NCBI GenBank assembly: GCA_004352715.1
Contig: SCFE01000064.1
Span: forward strand, 1,714,226-1,778,225
Direction: 5' to 3'
DNA length: 64,000 nucleotides
Origin: Hofstenia miamia
Taxonomy: Eukaryota; Xenacoelomorpha; Acoela
Numbering within the stretch: position 1 is the first letter of the stretch; each line of letters begins with the position of its first letter. The notes beneath the pieces were generated by a model. It saw nothing but the letters and a program-made list of their open reading frames with translations. It had not been told where the DNA came from and did not search any database. The position numbers and the translations under genes are program-made. Shown one piece after another: positions 24,269 through 35,974 of this stretch.

Positions 24269-24965
24269 AAGTACACGTTAGTTTGGGTAATACAATTTTT
24301 GTTTAAGTATTTCTAAACACCAAATTTACACCCTTAAAGAGAGAACAATTCCTGAATGTTCATAAACTAGCTCCCATCAACAGTTATGGGATGTTGAACA
24401 ACGTTTATTTTATATTTTTCAATATTTAAATCTTTTAAACATATACTTTGACACTAAAACCAGCGAAAGCTTTGTTGGTGTCTTCCAATTTGATTTTTAA
24501 TCAAACTTACTTTTTCAACTTTTGAGCCCCAATAGCAATTTAAGCATTCGTTTTCCTGAGGGGTAAATATAAATGAGAAAGGACAATTCTTTTTTCAAAT
24601 TATTTTTATAATTTACTGGGGGATTTATTAGCGTATAATCACTGAAATATGTATATGCACCCAAATACAAAAGGAAATATCAAATATACACTCCAAGATA
24701 TTGATATATTGCTAGTCTTATTTCGATCAGGAGATTTCATATTTGCAACACTAATAATGCTTTAACCCATTAGATCGTAAGTGCATTTTGCTGCAAATTG
24801 TAAAACATTATTTAGCATAGGCAAAATGTTCTAAGTGTGCACATTTGAACTACATGTAAACAATTCACATTCACTGTTGCGTGACCAGTATTGAAAAATG
24901 AAATGATCATGTTAAAAAAATATGTAGCCCTATACCAAACGTAAGCCACAATTTCAATTTTCCAC

Positions 24966-25196
24966 TAGGGGTTTGCGGGCGGACTTAAAATTCTTTTTTG
25001 AGCAGACATTGTTTTTTGTTTGAATTATACTCTGTTGGTAGTAACAATGGACTATCATTACACTATTACATTTTACATGTTAGCTAATGTAAAAATGTAT
25101 ATAATGAAAGTAATTGCTTCGTTATTAAAGAGAACGGGCGGGACATAAATTTTAAACGGGTACGGGCGGATAAAATCCACGGCCCGCAAACCACTA
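24966..25196. mobile_element. 231-bp hAT-type MITE
   Basis: Inverted ends TAGGGGTTTGCGGGC and TAGTGGTTTGCGGGC (right end complemented) are flanked by a perfect 8-bp duplication, TTTTCCAC, at 24958-24965 and 25197-25204. GGGCGG-type subterminal repeats occur, and there is no coding content. The short open frame overlapping its right half is a chance product. Confidence 0.85.
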
Positions 25197-25204
25197 TTTT
25201 CCAC

Positions 25205-26669
25205 TAATTGAACATTAGGATTTAATGGGTTAAGTGTATCTTCCAAAAATGTGAACATTAGAGCACATGGTAAATTTCTAGTTCTAGAGACCTGAAATTT
25301 ACTTACCACACTAAGTTCATAGAAAAGATAACTAAGGAAAAATTCATTTCTCAATGGAAGATGAAAATAATAGCCCAATTCATTTTTAAATGTAAACATT
25401 TTTCTATAAAAATGTATTTTACTAACATCTTTAAGATACAAGCCGCTAGAAATTTTGTTTTGAAGTTTAAAGCGAAGTATTGAAGTTTGTTATATGTTTG
25501 TTGTCCATGTGGAACTTTCGGCAAAAAAAACTAAATTTGGTACAAATCTTCCATTTTTATTTTTAGTGCGTCTCGAAATGATATTAAAATGCACTTTGTA
25601 TTAATGATGAACAATTTCGTTGCAGCTACCTGTCTTACAAACTTCGACATTGTTGGATTTCATACAAAACACTATTAGGAATTATATTGCAATGACATTG
25701 AAAATAGTTCATTAGACATTTTTATGTTGATGGCTTGAAATTTTCATCTGTGACTTTTTTCTTTCATAATGTTCTCAGATAATATCTTTAGACCCATCTT
25801 CTGCTGAAAGTTTTGATGACATCAGATTAAAATTTTTAATGTTGTTACAGTCAGAACTAAGCAATAATTATTTATAGCATTTTTTCATAATTTTTTCTGT
25901 TAACAATTAGAATCTGTTTACTTTTTTACTATATGGGCACCGTTTGGGATAACTTTATCTTAAATTAGTTTAAGAGATATGCCCATTATGCAAAACAGGT
26001 TTTTCATTTGGCCAGATGAAGCTTCATCTGATAATCCGTTTTGCTAGTTCCCTTTGAGGGCCGATCATGCCCAGCATAAATTTGTTATTATTTTGCCAAG
26101 GATGGAAGCATGTTGGAACGCCTTGACCAAGCTGCAAATGAGTGAAGTGCTACCCACAACTTTTAACTAATCTGTAAAACAGTATATTTTGAATAATATT
26201 ATTTGACTAAAAGTTGTGGGCCAACTGCGAGGAAAGATAAAACTAAAGTGTACTGAAAAAGCAGGTTTGTCCATTGAACAGATTTTTCTGTCCAATCCAA
26301 TCCAATACAAAAATTCTAGAATTATCCAATTGGAATCCAATCGAATTCCAATATCTAAGTTTGAGTTTGCTAATCTAAATTTTCTTTGCAACATACATTA
26401 AAAGTTCTTGATTTCACATAATGTTTATCCAAGTATAATGCACAGATTTTATGTATGTGATGAGTAAAACCTCGATTTCGCTTATAAATCCAGAAAAATA
26501 CATAGTTTCAGAGAAAACGCTGAAAAATCAGAATTACTATTACACAAAATGCACTGGTTTTATTTGTTAGAAGTTTTGGATAACAATTATGCTAAAATAC
26601 GAGATCCTATAGTAGATCAGCACCACTCTCAATACCTCTCTATTAATCTCCTTATTTGTCTGTTTCTAG
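25205..26669. other. Stretch without a supported gene
   Basis: AT-rich sequence with only short frames and no splice support. Confidence 0.35.
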
Positions 26670-26827
26670 CTCAAGTTTCAGTTCTAAAGCATGTTAACCT
26701 CTTAGAGCCTTGCGGAAGCACTCCTGTGGGTTCTGAAGGAATTTTGGAAACTTATAAAAGTGCATTGATGCATTTCTTGGAACTGGAATATATTAGAAGA
26801 GATCTCATCACTAAAATTTCAACTTAA
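26670..26827 (+). CDS. Candidate terminal exon, unknown protein
   Basis: A long pyrimidine tract ending TGTCTGTTTCTAG is followed by 52 open codons and TAA, entered in phase 1. The peptide includes VLKHVNLLEPCGSTP, GSEGILETYKSALM and HFLELEYIRRDLIT, which reads as helical protein rather than noise. No family is recognised and no upstream exon was found. A second open patch at about 26880-26998 (LIANDLLSCAQSKYKRHMQD) may be part of the same locus or a transposon relic. Confidence 0.35.
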
Positions 26828-27598
26828 GCAACACACAGAAGAATCCAATGATTTGTGGTTTTTTTAATTCAAACTCGGGGTGGTGGTGGTGAAGACTGTT
26901 TAATTGCAAACGATTTACTATCTTGCGCCCAATCAAAATATAAGAGACATATGCAAGATGCACGGGGATTTCGCTATGTTGAAAATTTTGATCTCCTATA
27001 ATATTGGAAGAATTCCTCTTACAAAAAACTTAGACAAGTAACAAGATCTTATCTTACCACACACGCTTTAGAAACAGCTCTTGAAATAGCGCTTAGTTAA
27101 GCTTGACTTACAATATCTGCTTGACCTTCATAATGGCAATTCATATTTTATATTCATGGGTGTTTTTTTAATAGCATGCATCTGCGTAGGTATTTGGCGA
27201 CTCAGGGTTTCCGAATACTGTATTGTCAACACACTAATTGATAATTCAATTCTATTGTGTCAATTATTGTATTGTTGCAATAAAACGTAGTAAATATCCA
27301 CTGCAAGGCATAATACAATATTTGGCAATTAATTGTTTCGTTTATTGTTGTGGGAAACTATAACAATAATTTTATGTTTGATGTTTTTCTGGCACGATAA
27401 TATTGCATATAATAATCGGCAACCCTGGTGGTTTTGTCGCCAATTTTATATGAAAAATGGAAGTAGTACAGTATATAAACAAAAACCGTTGATACTAGAA
27501 CAAAAATATAAGCGCTACCAAAGGTCTTTGTTTTTATTCAAAATGACGAATTGGTTGGCATGACAGTTACCAAGCGAAGCGCGTTTCTTTGATATTAC

Positions 27599-29324
27599 TT
27601 AGCTGGATGTCGAGCCAAGTCTTTCACTGGCTGTGTTGGAGCTTTGGATACAAAAGTAGCGTCGTGCAAGTTTGGACAGATTAGGAAATTCCAACATATT
27701 ACTGTACCACCGTTTCATTACATCATCTTCTCTTGCTACCAAAGGTGAGTTCATATATCTCTTCCATTCTGTGTCACTATCAGCATTATCATCTAATTGC
27801 TCTTGTCTTCTTGCAGCCAGCTTATTGTTAATGTCACTCATTAATCCGCCGGTACGCATCTTTTTCGGGGGCGGTGCTGCACTTGTGCTTTCGTCAGAGT
27901 TGGCAGTACCTTCGTTTTCAATGAGCCAATCCAGCTATTGCTTGACGGTATCAGTGACCATTATACTCTGTCTCTCGTCAAACAATGCCAATTTATAACA
28001 GGGACTAAGCGCACAAGTTAAAAGATAAAAAATAGAAGAAAGCGTAGGTAATCTATCAAGCCCCTTGATAACCGCAGCTTTAGATGTCGCCAAACTTCGC
28101 TTTGCTGTTTGATTAGTAACAGTATTTGTGAGGCTGTTGTAAACCGGCCAAGCATTCGATATGCTTCCATTTGTTTCAGCAGACAAGTAGGTAGTTGCTT
28201 CTTCGATAGGCTTGAGAAAGTCAATCATATCATCAATTGTTTCCCATTCCACCTGTGATAGTGCGTCAGGAACTTCCTTTGCACTTTCTTCTGAAGCCCT
28301 AATAAGAGCTATTGAAACCTGTCCGGAGCTCCTTCATAACCCTTATCAATCTCAAGAAGGATCCCCATCTTTCATCAATATCTTGCGGTAGCTGTTTCGA
28401 TTTTTCCCGTCATCTTTCATCAGTCCTTTCAATATTCGGCTGGAAACGTCACTTCTGTGAAAAAAGCAGCAATTCTTCGACATTTCGATCTCAATTCTGA
28501 TGCAATGGTAGAAGCCTTGAACCCGTCCTTAACTGCCAGTTGCAATGTATGCGGTCCCATGGTAGTTTAAGTTGTGTAGCTGATGCCTCCATGTTCGAAG
28601 CGTTATCAGTCGTAACGACTTGAACGTTACTCTTTTCAATACCCAACTCTTCAAAGAGAGTTTCGATACGATCGGCAATCTCTCGACTTCTATGTGCTAA
28701 ATCTGCTTTGTTGAAACCATAAATGTCAATGCATCGACATTTAACTTTAAAATCGGATTTAACGTATGCAATATATGTCTCCAAATAGCTTTCATTGTTA
28801 ACTCCTTTCCATAAATCGCAAGTCATGCTGCAGCCATACTTAGTTTCCTGTCGCAGTTCAGTCTTTAAATTGTGGAGCATTTTCTCAAAGTATTGCGGAA
28901 TTAGTTTTGTTCGAAACGTCTTTTCCCCTTTCACGGTTACCCTGGGATCGGGCTTATTAACAAGCGTCGAAAATCTTCATTGTCGACAATTGAATACGGC
29001 AAATACCCGGATACTATGAAGTGTGATGTCAAATACAGAAAGCCAGATTGTCTTGCATCAGTTTTTGGATACAGATTTCCAAACATCGTTATCTTAGTCT
29101 GTAAATCGTTCTTTTTAGCATCCCCTTTTTTTCTTCTCATTCTGATCTTTATTTTTCCTCTTTTGCTCCAATTCCAACTCAGTATGAACACGAGGATGAT
29201 TATTTCTAAGATGTCTCCACATGTTAGACGCATTGCCATCCTTCGCGGTAACAGAAACATTACACAGAGTACATTTCTTTTGCTCATCGGATATTTTGTT
29301 GAATTTTGAATGAACTAAGAACAT
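27599..29324 (-). pseudogene. hAT transposase with BED zinc finger, frameshifted
   Basis: The parts occur in transposase order on the minus strand. A BED finger (C-x2-C in KKCTLCNV, then WRHLRNNH) lies at about 29324-29115. A second frame gives GYLPYSIVDNEDFRRLL near 29000. The RNase H-like core has the first Asp in TCDLWKG and the second in VTTDNASNM (28934-28491). A W-x-x-I...LKPIEEATTYLSAE block spans 28252-27935. The hATC dimerisation end (NLSKLARRYFCIQS, then TASERLGST) closes it at 27599. At least three frame changes and several stops separate the blocks. Family knowledge makes it a cut-and-paste transposase of the ZBED/hAT group; this copy cannot be active. Confidence 0.85.
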
Positions 29325-29559
29325 AATTTCACAGAACAGCGCTAGTTACGTTAATCACACGAAAAGAAATGAAGGTAAATTTTAAGTAGCAGCGCTGAGT
29401 AAACAAACATTAAAATGAATTGGCGCACACATTAAAGCAAGAGGGATTTAGCATTGTGAGAAAAAAGTCATTTCTACGATGATAAAAAATGACGAGATTA
29501 TTATGGAGTGTTTTTCCAGCCAAGGCACAAAAGTGTTTCGCCGCCTAAATGCGGCTTGA

Positions 29560-29676
29560 CGGCCAGTATGGGATATGGCAAAACCGAAAAAATAAGTAAT
29601 GAAAATGGCGGTTTCGGTTCGGTTTCGGCGAAAACCCCGGTTTCGGTTTGGTTCGGTTTAAACCGCCGAGCCCTAG
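29560..29676 (-). mobile_element. 5' terminus of the hAT element with GGTTTCGG subterminal repeats
   Basis: Read on the minus strand the end is TAGGGCTCGGCGGTTTAAAC, followed by several AACCGAAACC/ACCGAACC units. It lies about 350 bp upstream of the BED finger, where a hAT 5' end is expected. I did not find the matching 3' inverted repeat beyond 27599, so the element may be truncated. Confidence 0.6.
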
Positions 29677-29699
29677 TGCTATGTTAGTAGGAGACCCAT

Positions 29700-32100
29700 G
29701 GGAGTGCGATCAATTCATTGTGCTGCCACAAGACTATTCCCTCCTTGGTGCTACTGTAGAGATATCCATCAACAAAAGTTATGAGATTCTAATTTAAATA
29801 CACATGAGCATGATATACAAGAAGAAAATTTGCCTAAAAACCTATTTTATTGTGATTGTGATCAATAATTTCTAACTCAATTCACATTTCTCTGAGTAAA
29901 TCACCCCCTTTTGTTTTAGCAGGAAAAGCAGAATTCTTAGAGAAAGTAAAAAGCTTAGCGTAGTTTATTAAGTTTTCTCATGCAGAATATCCTAGAACTG
30001 TATGTATGTATATCAGATCATGACGGAATTGCTGTGCAGGCTCAATTAAGGGGCATAAATAGCAATGCAAACAATGAATTTAAGGAATTATTTATTATAT
30101 GCTGTCCGATTAGAATACAAAAGCACAATAATACTGGTCCAGTCATTGTATTCTAATCAAATAAAATTTTAGAAAACATACTTATTTTGTGCTCATGTGA
30201 TTAAGAGACAGTATTGCAATTAGTTACCATGATATGGCGCATTGTATTCAGAATATTATCTAGGGCCCGGCGAGTACTCGGAAAATTTCGAGTCGAGTAC
30301 TCGACTCGTCGCGAAATTTAAACATTAACAGATTTGTTGCAGTGTATGCTTTTGTTTAATTTAAAACAATAATATTATTTTCGAACTAAAAAAGCTTTTT
30401 GCATATATATATATTCAATACAGTATTTAATTTATCTTACTTGTAAAACAGGTAATTATTTAATAGTGATTTTACAATTATGATATTGATAAGCTTATGT
30501 GCCATATTTGGAAAGTACGTAGACTGGGGTACCAGGTTGAGCTATAAAATAACGACCCGCTTTCTCATTTAAAGATGGCAAAAATAGTGTTTAACTGTGC
30601 ATATAATTTTTTGTAGATAATAAGTATAATAATAATATTTTTGAAATTAAAATTTATTTCCCTTTTTTACTCAAAACAACCACAGATGTTAATCTGCTAG
30701 TCGGAAATTTTTGGACTTTCTTGAATTTATCTAAGTAATTAAATAAATCTACGTCCGATTTATCCTTCAGTCGATCTTCCTCTTTAATATAAATATAAAG
30801 AAATCCTCAAAACACTAAGATCCTAAATTATGTCAAAATAATCGATTGAGGAGTCATTATAAAAGTGACCGTGCTATTTGCTTTCATTTGTTACGGTTCT
30901 GATAATGCGATGACAAAATGCAATCGTTTTCTACAAAAGAGTGTGGTAAGTTAAGCTTACTATAGACATCAGGGATGTATGAAGAAATTTATCTGTCAAT
31001 TGAGCACAATTTTTCCCGGTCTAGTAATTGGAAAGGCGTAGCAGCCTATGAACCACCTAGTTCATAGTTGAAGACTTCCAGGCTTGCTTTGTTTTATTTA
31101 TCCATTTCTATCTGAAGTACATGTGTGCAAGGAACACTATTTCTTCTTTGCCAAAATGCAATATAGTTGTTCGAATATCCTTCTAAAACAATTTTTGAAA
31201 TTGGTTTATAGCCAAAATGCTACCAATGTTTTCTTTACTTTAGAGTATCAGGAGATGCAATTTAGGTTGAACTATATCATTTTCAGAATAGTCATTGGTA
31301 AGGTCTCTATTATTATGCTTAGTATCTAACAGTAAAAATGTTAAATTTTTTTTAAATATTTGGCGATTACCAAAGCCTCTGTATAGAATGCGTTGATGGT
31401 ACTCATATAGAAATGATCATAGACAAGGCTTTTGGTTTATTACATTTAACTGAAGATACCCACAACTAGTCTTTAGCTAGTGTACAACTATATTTCAGGT
31501 TGTCATACTCAAATTAGGTTCAAACTCCTAAATATAGTAATTTCTATGTTTTTCATGGAAAGTCAACTAATATCACCAACTTTCATTTATGTCACTTAAA
31601 AATGTTAAAGAATTTCGAACTCTGGATACTAAAATATCCCCAAACGGTTATTAACTGTTAATTTGCATCGTTTTTTTATAATTTACATTTTATCTTACAT
31701 CTAAAACTTTCTCTTGATAAATCTAATAAACAGCGTTCGTAATATGCGTATAAATGACCATACGCATTTCTCACAATTGCTATACTTTTCACTTCCTGCT
31801 ATATTGCATTCCTTGTTATGAACGTTGATTCCCAGCAAAATATTTCACACTGTGGTCTTGCTCATTTGAGCAGTTTGTCATCTGCGAAAATTACATGTTA
31901 CATAAGCTTTAAACAAGTGTTAAGTTTGCGCCATCTATCGACCAAATACAATGCTAAATTGCAAATAATATATATATAGGTTTATTAAGTTGTCAATCTT
32001 GGTCGGCGTGGCTGACGGGATTCATCGAGCTATTTTGTACGAGAGGAATAATATCTTAGTGCTTGTAACGGTCAAAGTTACTACTTCGGTAGTGCATTGA
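29700..32100. other. Stretch without a supported gene
   Basis: No gene is recognised. It includes a hAT-like terminus at 30261 and a weak exon-like patch with a GTAAGT donor near 30955. Confidence 0.35.
30261..30320. mobile_element. Solitary hAT-like terminus
   Basis: TAGGGCCCGGCGAGTACTCG followed by GAGTCGAGTACTCGACTCG repeats resembles the terminus at 29676 in both opening motif and GC-rich subterminal repeats. The opposite end was not found. Confidence 0.35.
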
Positions 32101-32144
32101 TGATGTACTCTCATAACTTGTTGATGATAACCTGGGTAGGTGGC

Positions 32145-32190
32145 TACGGAAGTTGGCATCCTCTAAGGAGTGTGTAACAACTCACCTGGA
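32145..32190 (+). pseudogene. 28S rRNA-derived fragment
   Basis: ACGGAAGTTGGCATCC followed by CTAAGGAGTGTGTAACAACT and CACCT matches, with about two differences, the strongly conserved 28S rRNA block that reads GGAAGTTGGAATCCGCTAAG then GAGTGTGTAACAACTCACCT in animals. Conservation fades within about 20 bp downstream and is unclear upstream. It is not a functional rRNA gene. It could be a processed insertion or the head of a 28S-derived SINE. Confidence 0.7.
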
Positions 32191-32199
32191 GCAAACAAG

Positions 32200-33277
32200 T
32201 TACTTGTATGCATCAATTCAAGCATACGCATCCTGTCGCGCTTTCCGACCTTTTACATTCATTTATATATGTCAGAACTCATACATATTTTATACTTGTA
32301 AAGATTGTTACACCTGCATATTAAACAAAATTGCAGTATTATCACTCGCACAGCAAATTTACGAGAAAAAATTGGAGAAATCGTTATTGAATTGATGACT
32401 ATGCAATCAACCTGCTTTAACCTTGAACAGCCTGGTGATTTTTAAAAAATTGTCATGATCCTATAAAAAAATTTTAAACGCTTATAGCTTCGGACCCGCG
32501 ACCTCTGACTTTGCCACGGCACGCCTTAATGGGCTTGGAATATCTTTGCACATATCAAGAAACAGTCAAAGTTCTTTGTTGCCTCCAGGGGCTCAAAACC
32601 TTTTAAATGAATGAACACTTTTATAGAAAACATTTAAATCTTTTTTAAAAATTCAAAATTGAAACTGACTAATCTGATCAGCTATTCTTGATAGCAGATT
32701 GAAAATTTTGATTACACAAAATAAAATACCTCAAAATAACATTCTACGAAAGCTACACAAAAGAAAACCTTGAAATTGTGATATATCCCAACAATCAAGT
32801 CACTCCTAACATCTACTACTCCCCCTCTCGTTTCATGATCTCCAGGAGAACAAGTGAATACCTACAGAAAATGTTTAAGTGGGAAATGTTTTAAAAACAT
32901 CGTTAAAAATTATATAAACTATTCGATATTTGAGAATTCTTAAGGATTTTTATTAACTTTAATAATAACATTCAAAAGAATTTTTTCGTCTTACAAAGCC
33001 ATCGTCAATTTCCTTACAAAATTATTCCCTCTAAATTTACTAGATTTTAAGATAATATTCAGACTCGTCCATGGAAATTGAGACCCATGAAAATTTCCAT
33101 GGATCTGGATTTGAAAATGCGATCTATGGATATTTTGTTGATCAAAAATCTTAGTTCAATAGTAGAGTCTACTAGAGAAATTATATACAATTGCTGCTGA
33201 ATGGGATGCAGCAGACGTTAGTATTGACATTAATACCAATGAAATTATCTTTGCATGTGAAGGTGTGTTGTAAATCA
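32200..33277. other. Stretch without a supported gene
   Basis: No gene is recognised. A GC-richer patch near 32490-32535 resembles a weak tRNA-like promoter on the minus strand but is not convincing. Confidence 0.35.
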
Positions 33278-34374
33278 CTAAAGTTATCTACAGGTATTTT
33301 ACTCCGCTTTAGGTGTCATTGGAATTCGGCTTGGATATGGGTTGGCACTTTATTTCAGAAACTATATGTAGCGGTTAATAAATTCAACGATATACACTAA
33401 TAATGAGGTCTTCTTTAATTTTTTTTTACAAATAAGTCTACATGCAAATTTTGAGCATAGCGTTCTAAGAAATAAATGACAATAATGTACAAAAATGTGT
33501 CGTTCTCATTTTTATCAACATTTCTGCGTTTTACTATCAAAAATACTGCATTATCGGAAAATACCATAGCATTGAAGTTGGAACAACATTTATGTAATCC
33601 TCTTTGGTGTTTAGACTTAGCTGAAAAGATCTACTAAAATACTTTCAATGATTTTGAGATGTTTTGCTTCGGTATTATTTAAAAGTTTGGCGCCATAACT
33701 TAGTCCACAATCTTTTAGATGATTTGAAATGGTTGATTCTCTTCATGTTCTTTTGTTCTTTTGCTTAGTCGCCGACCTCAATATCCGATATAATCATCAC
33801 TATAGGTGCATTGAATCTTATACATTACATTAGATTTATCGGATATATTATTGCTGATTTTAAGCAAAGCTCTTGCTTTTTCTTTGATAAATTTGATCTT
33901 TTTCATTTGATTTATTAGATCTATTGTATGTATTCCCCGATATTGTGTTTTAAATTTTAAATAAATATTCAAGATTTTGTGAATAATTCATTTCTTTGTA
34001 AATATTTCTGTAATTGCTTCTTTAATATATTTATCAATATAATGAGCTTAGGTCTTCATTTTTTCTTAAGTCTGCTTTCAATTTGATAATTTCTAGGCTT
34101 ATGTTATCATTAGAGCTTTCAATAATGAATATTATATTTATTATTCCTTTAGTTAAATTTACTTTTAAAAATCTTAGAAAATTTTAATTTAAATTTATTA
34201 ATAATCCAGTATTTGAAGATTTTTTATATATTCCAGTTTTAAAAAATTTTAAATTATTAATTATATAAAATTTTAAATTTGATGATTTTAAATATTTTAA
34301 TTAGATTTGTTTACATTTTGTATTAAATCAAAATTGTCATCCATATATCTTTAATAGAAAATAAATTCTATTTG
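33278..34374 (-). mobile_element. Penelope-like retroelement fragment (RT end plus GIY-YIG), copy 1
   Basis: Reading the minus strand, the RT catalytic motif position (34336-34347), the post-RT segment and then a GIY-YIG endonuclease start (VMYKIQCTYSDDYIGY at about 33778-33830, followed by GRRLSKRTKEH) come in the order typical of Penelope-like elements. Stops and frameshifts break all parts. From about 34117 onward the sequence differs from copy 2 at 37723-38786 almost only by G/C-to-A/T changes, and the protein signal is lost there. Confidence 0.7.
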
Positions 34375-34775
34375 ATTACAACACATTTCCTTTTAAATGG
34401 GGGAAAAATCAATATTATCTAAAATTGGGATCAAATAATTTTAAATTGCTAATACATCTTTCTGTAGATAAAAATCTCCTTTAAATTTCATTAATGTATT
34501 TTTTATTTTCTATAATTGAATATTTACCTTAAAAATATTTTTTTTTCTTTTCTCTTCAAAAACGTTATATATACAGTACTGGACAAAAGCTTGGGAACAG
34601 TAACCTGTCAAAATCGTGTTTTCTGCTATTTCCTGGAAATTTTGTAAAATTCCTGGAATTCCCAATTTTTTCTTAGAATTTACAACAGATTCATTTAGCC
34701 ATTCAAATTAACACAACTTTAGATTTACACACAATACATCTTCACTGAAAAAGCACTATCATTATATTTTTAAAT

Positions 34776-35786
34776 ATGGTCCGTGGTAGTGAAATTTCAC
34801 AAACAAAGCGTGCTCAAATTCATATCTTATATGAGGAGGGGTACAATTATCGCACTATAGCTGTTAGAATGGGCGTGTCAATATCTTCGGTATCCAGAAG
34901 TATTATCGCTGTTAGCATACTGCAAAATTTTTCCTCTGTATCCAGAAGTGTTACTCGCTATCAGCAACTGCAAAATTTTTCCTCTCGCAAGTGGTCTGGA
35001 AGACCAAAAGTGACAGCCTCTCAGACTGACCATCTTATTCACCGTTACGTCCTCAATCAACCATTCTCTTCATCTTCTGAAGTTAAAGCAAATCTAGGTG
35101 CAGTAGTGCAGAATGTATCAACATGCACCATTAGGCGTCGATTGAATACTAACTTTGACCTTCCATCGTGCAAACCGGCAGCCAAACCGCGATTGTTTTC
35201 AAAGAACATTCAAGACCGGTTTCGGTTCTTCAGGCAATACCAACACTACACTCCTGAGATGTGGCATCAAGGAANNNNNNNNNNNNNNNNNNNNNNNNNN
35301 NNNNNNNNNNNNNNNNNNNNNNNNNNNNNNNNNNNNATGATTTGTGGTGCTCTAACTGCGAATGGGCGTGCTGGTCTGCATTTTGTTCCTTATAACGAGA
35401 CAGTCACAGCTAAGGCCTATCTCAAAATAATTCAGGAGAAGGTTCCCATGTTTATGCAGCTTTGCAGAACATCTGTACTACAACAAGATGGTCCTCCTTG
35501 CCACAGCGCCAAAGTTGTGAAACAGTGGATTGCATCACAAGACGTTCGGCTGCTTGAGAACTGGCCGGGAAACTCCCCAGACCTCAACGTCATAGAAAAT
35601 TGCTGACATCACATCAAAAGCTGTCTGAGGAAGCTCCAATGCACATCACTTGACGATCTGAAGGAGCAAATTAAAGTGGTATGGTGTACAGAGATTACTG
35701 ATGATTATTGTAGAAAGCTGGTCGAGTAAATTTCAAATCGCATTGCTGCGTGTTTGACCAATAATAGCGGACATACAAAATATTAG
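34776..35786 (+). pseudogene. Tc1-family transposase, defective
   Basis: ATG at 34776 opens a helix-turn-helix region (ISQTKRAQIHILYEEGYNYR, then TIAVRMGVSISSVSRS). A 48-bp direct duplication at about 34886-34981 repeats SSVSRS...LQNF in the linker. The DDE domain has QQDGPPCHSA (second Asp) and NSPDLNVIENC with the catalytic Glu. The first Asp (FSDESKI) falls in the N gap here but is readable in the second copy at about 36213. A TGA replaces the Trp codon expected after IENC, and a TAA follows LVE. The frame otherwise continues to GHTKY and a TAG, the usual Tc1 C-terminus. Inactive. Confidence 0.85.
35275..35336. other. 62-base gap
   Basis: N run inside the Tc1 transposase. The second copy shows that 135 bp, not 62, belong here (36210-36344). 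Confidence 0.9.
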
Positions 35787-35937
35787 TACGTTTTTCTGAA
35801 TTAACTATTTACTTTCTACACGGTGCTATCATATTCTTTCTACATTACATTGTTTTATTATATTGTTTCTACATTGCGTTTTTTAGTGTAAAATACAAAA
35901 ATTGCTAAATTTGGAAAGTGCTCCCAAACTTTTGGCT

Positions 35938-35942
<5 letters not shown>

Positions 35943-35973
<31 letters not shown>
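35943..35973. repeat. (TA)n microsatellite at a contig end
   Basis: A TA run ends directly in the single N at 35974, which is probably why the assembly broke here. Confidence 0.9.
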
Positions 35974-35974
35974 N

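Larger units (their letters stand above)
34574..35944 (+). mobile_element. Tc1-like element with both inverted repeats, 1371 bp
   Basis: The left end is CAGTACTGGACAAAAGCTTG; the complemented right end is TAGTACTAGCCAAAAGTTTG. They are flanked by TA at 34572-34573 and 35945-35946, the Tc1/mariner target. Between them lies one defective transposase gene and a 62-base N gap. The right end runs straight into a (TA)n microsatellite. Confidence 0.85.

Noticed and set aside
25073-25441. 122-codon minus-strand frame
   Set aside because: It begins and ends in unrelated AT-rich DNA and runs across the end of the 231-bp MITE; composition is not protein-like and no motif is seen.
32480-32535. tRNA-like promoter boxes (SINE candidate) on the minus strand
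   Set aside because: Spacing of the A- and B-like boxes is too short and neither matches the consensus well.
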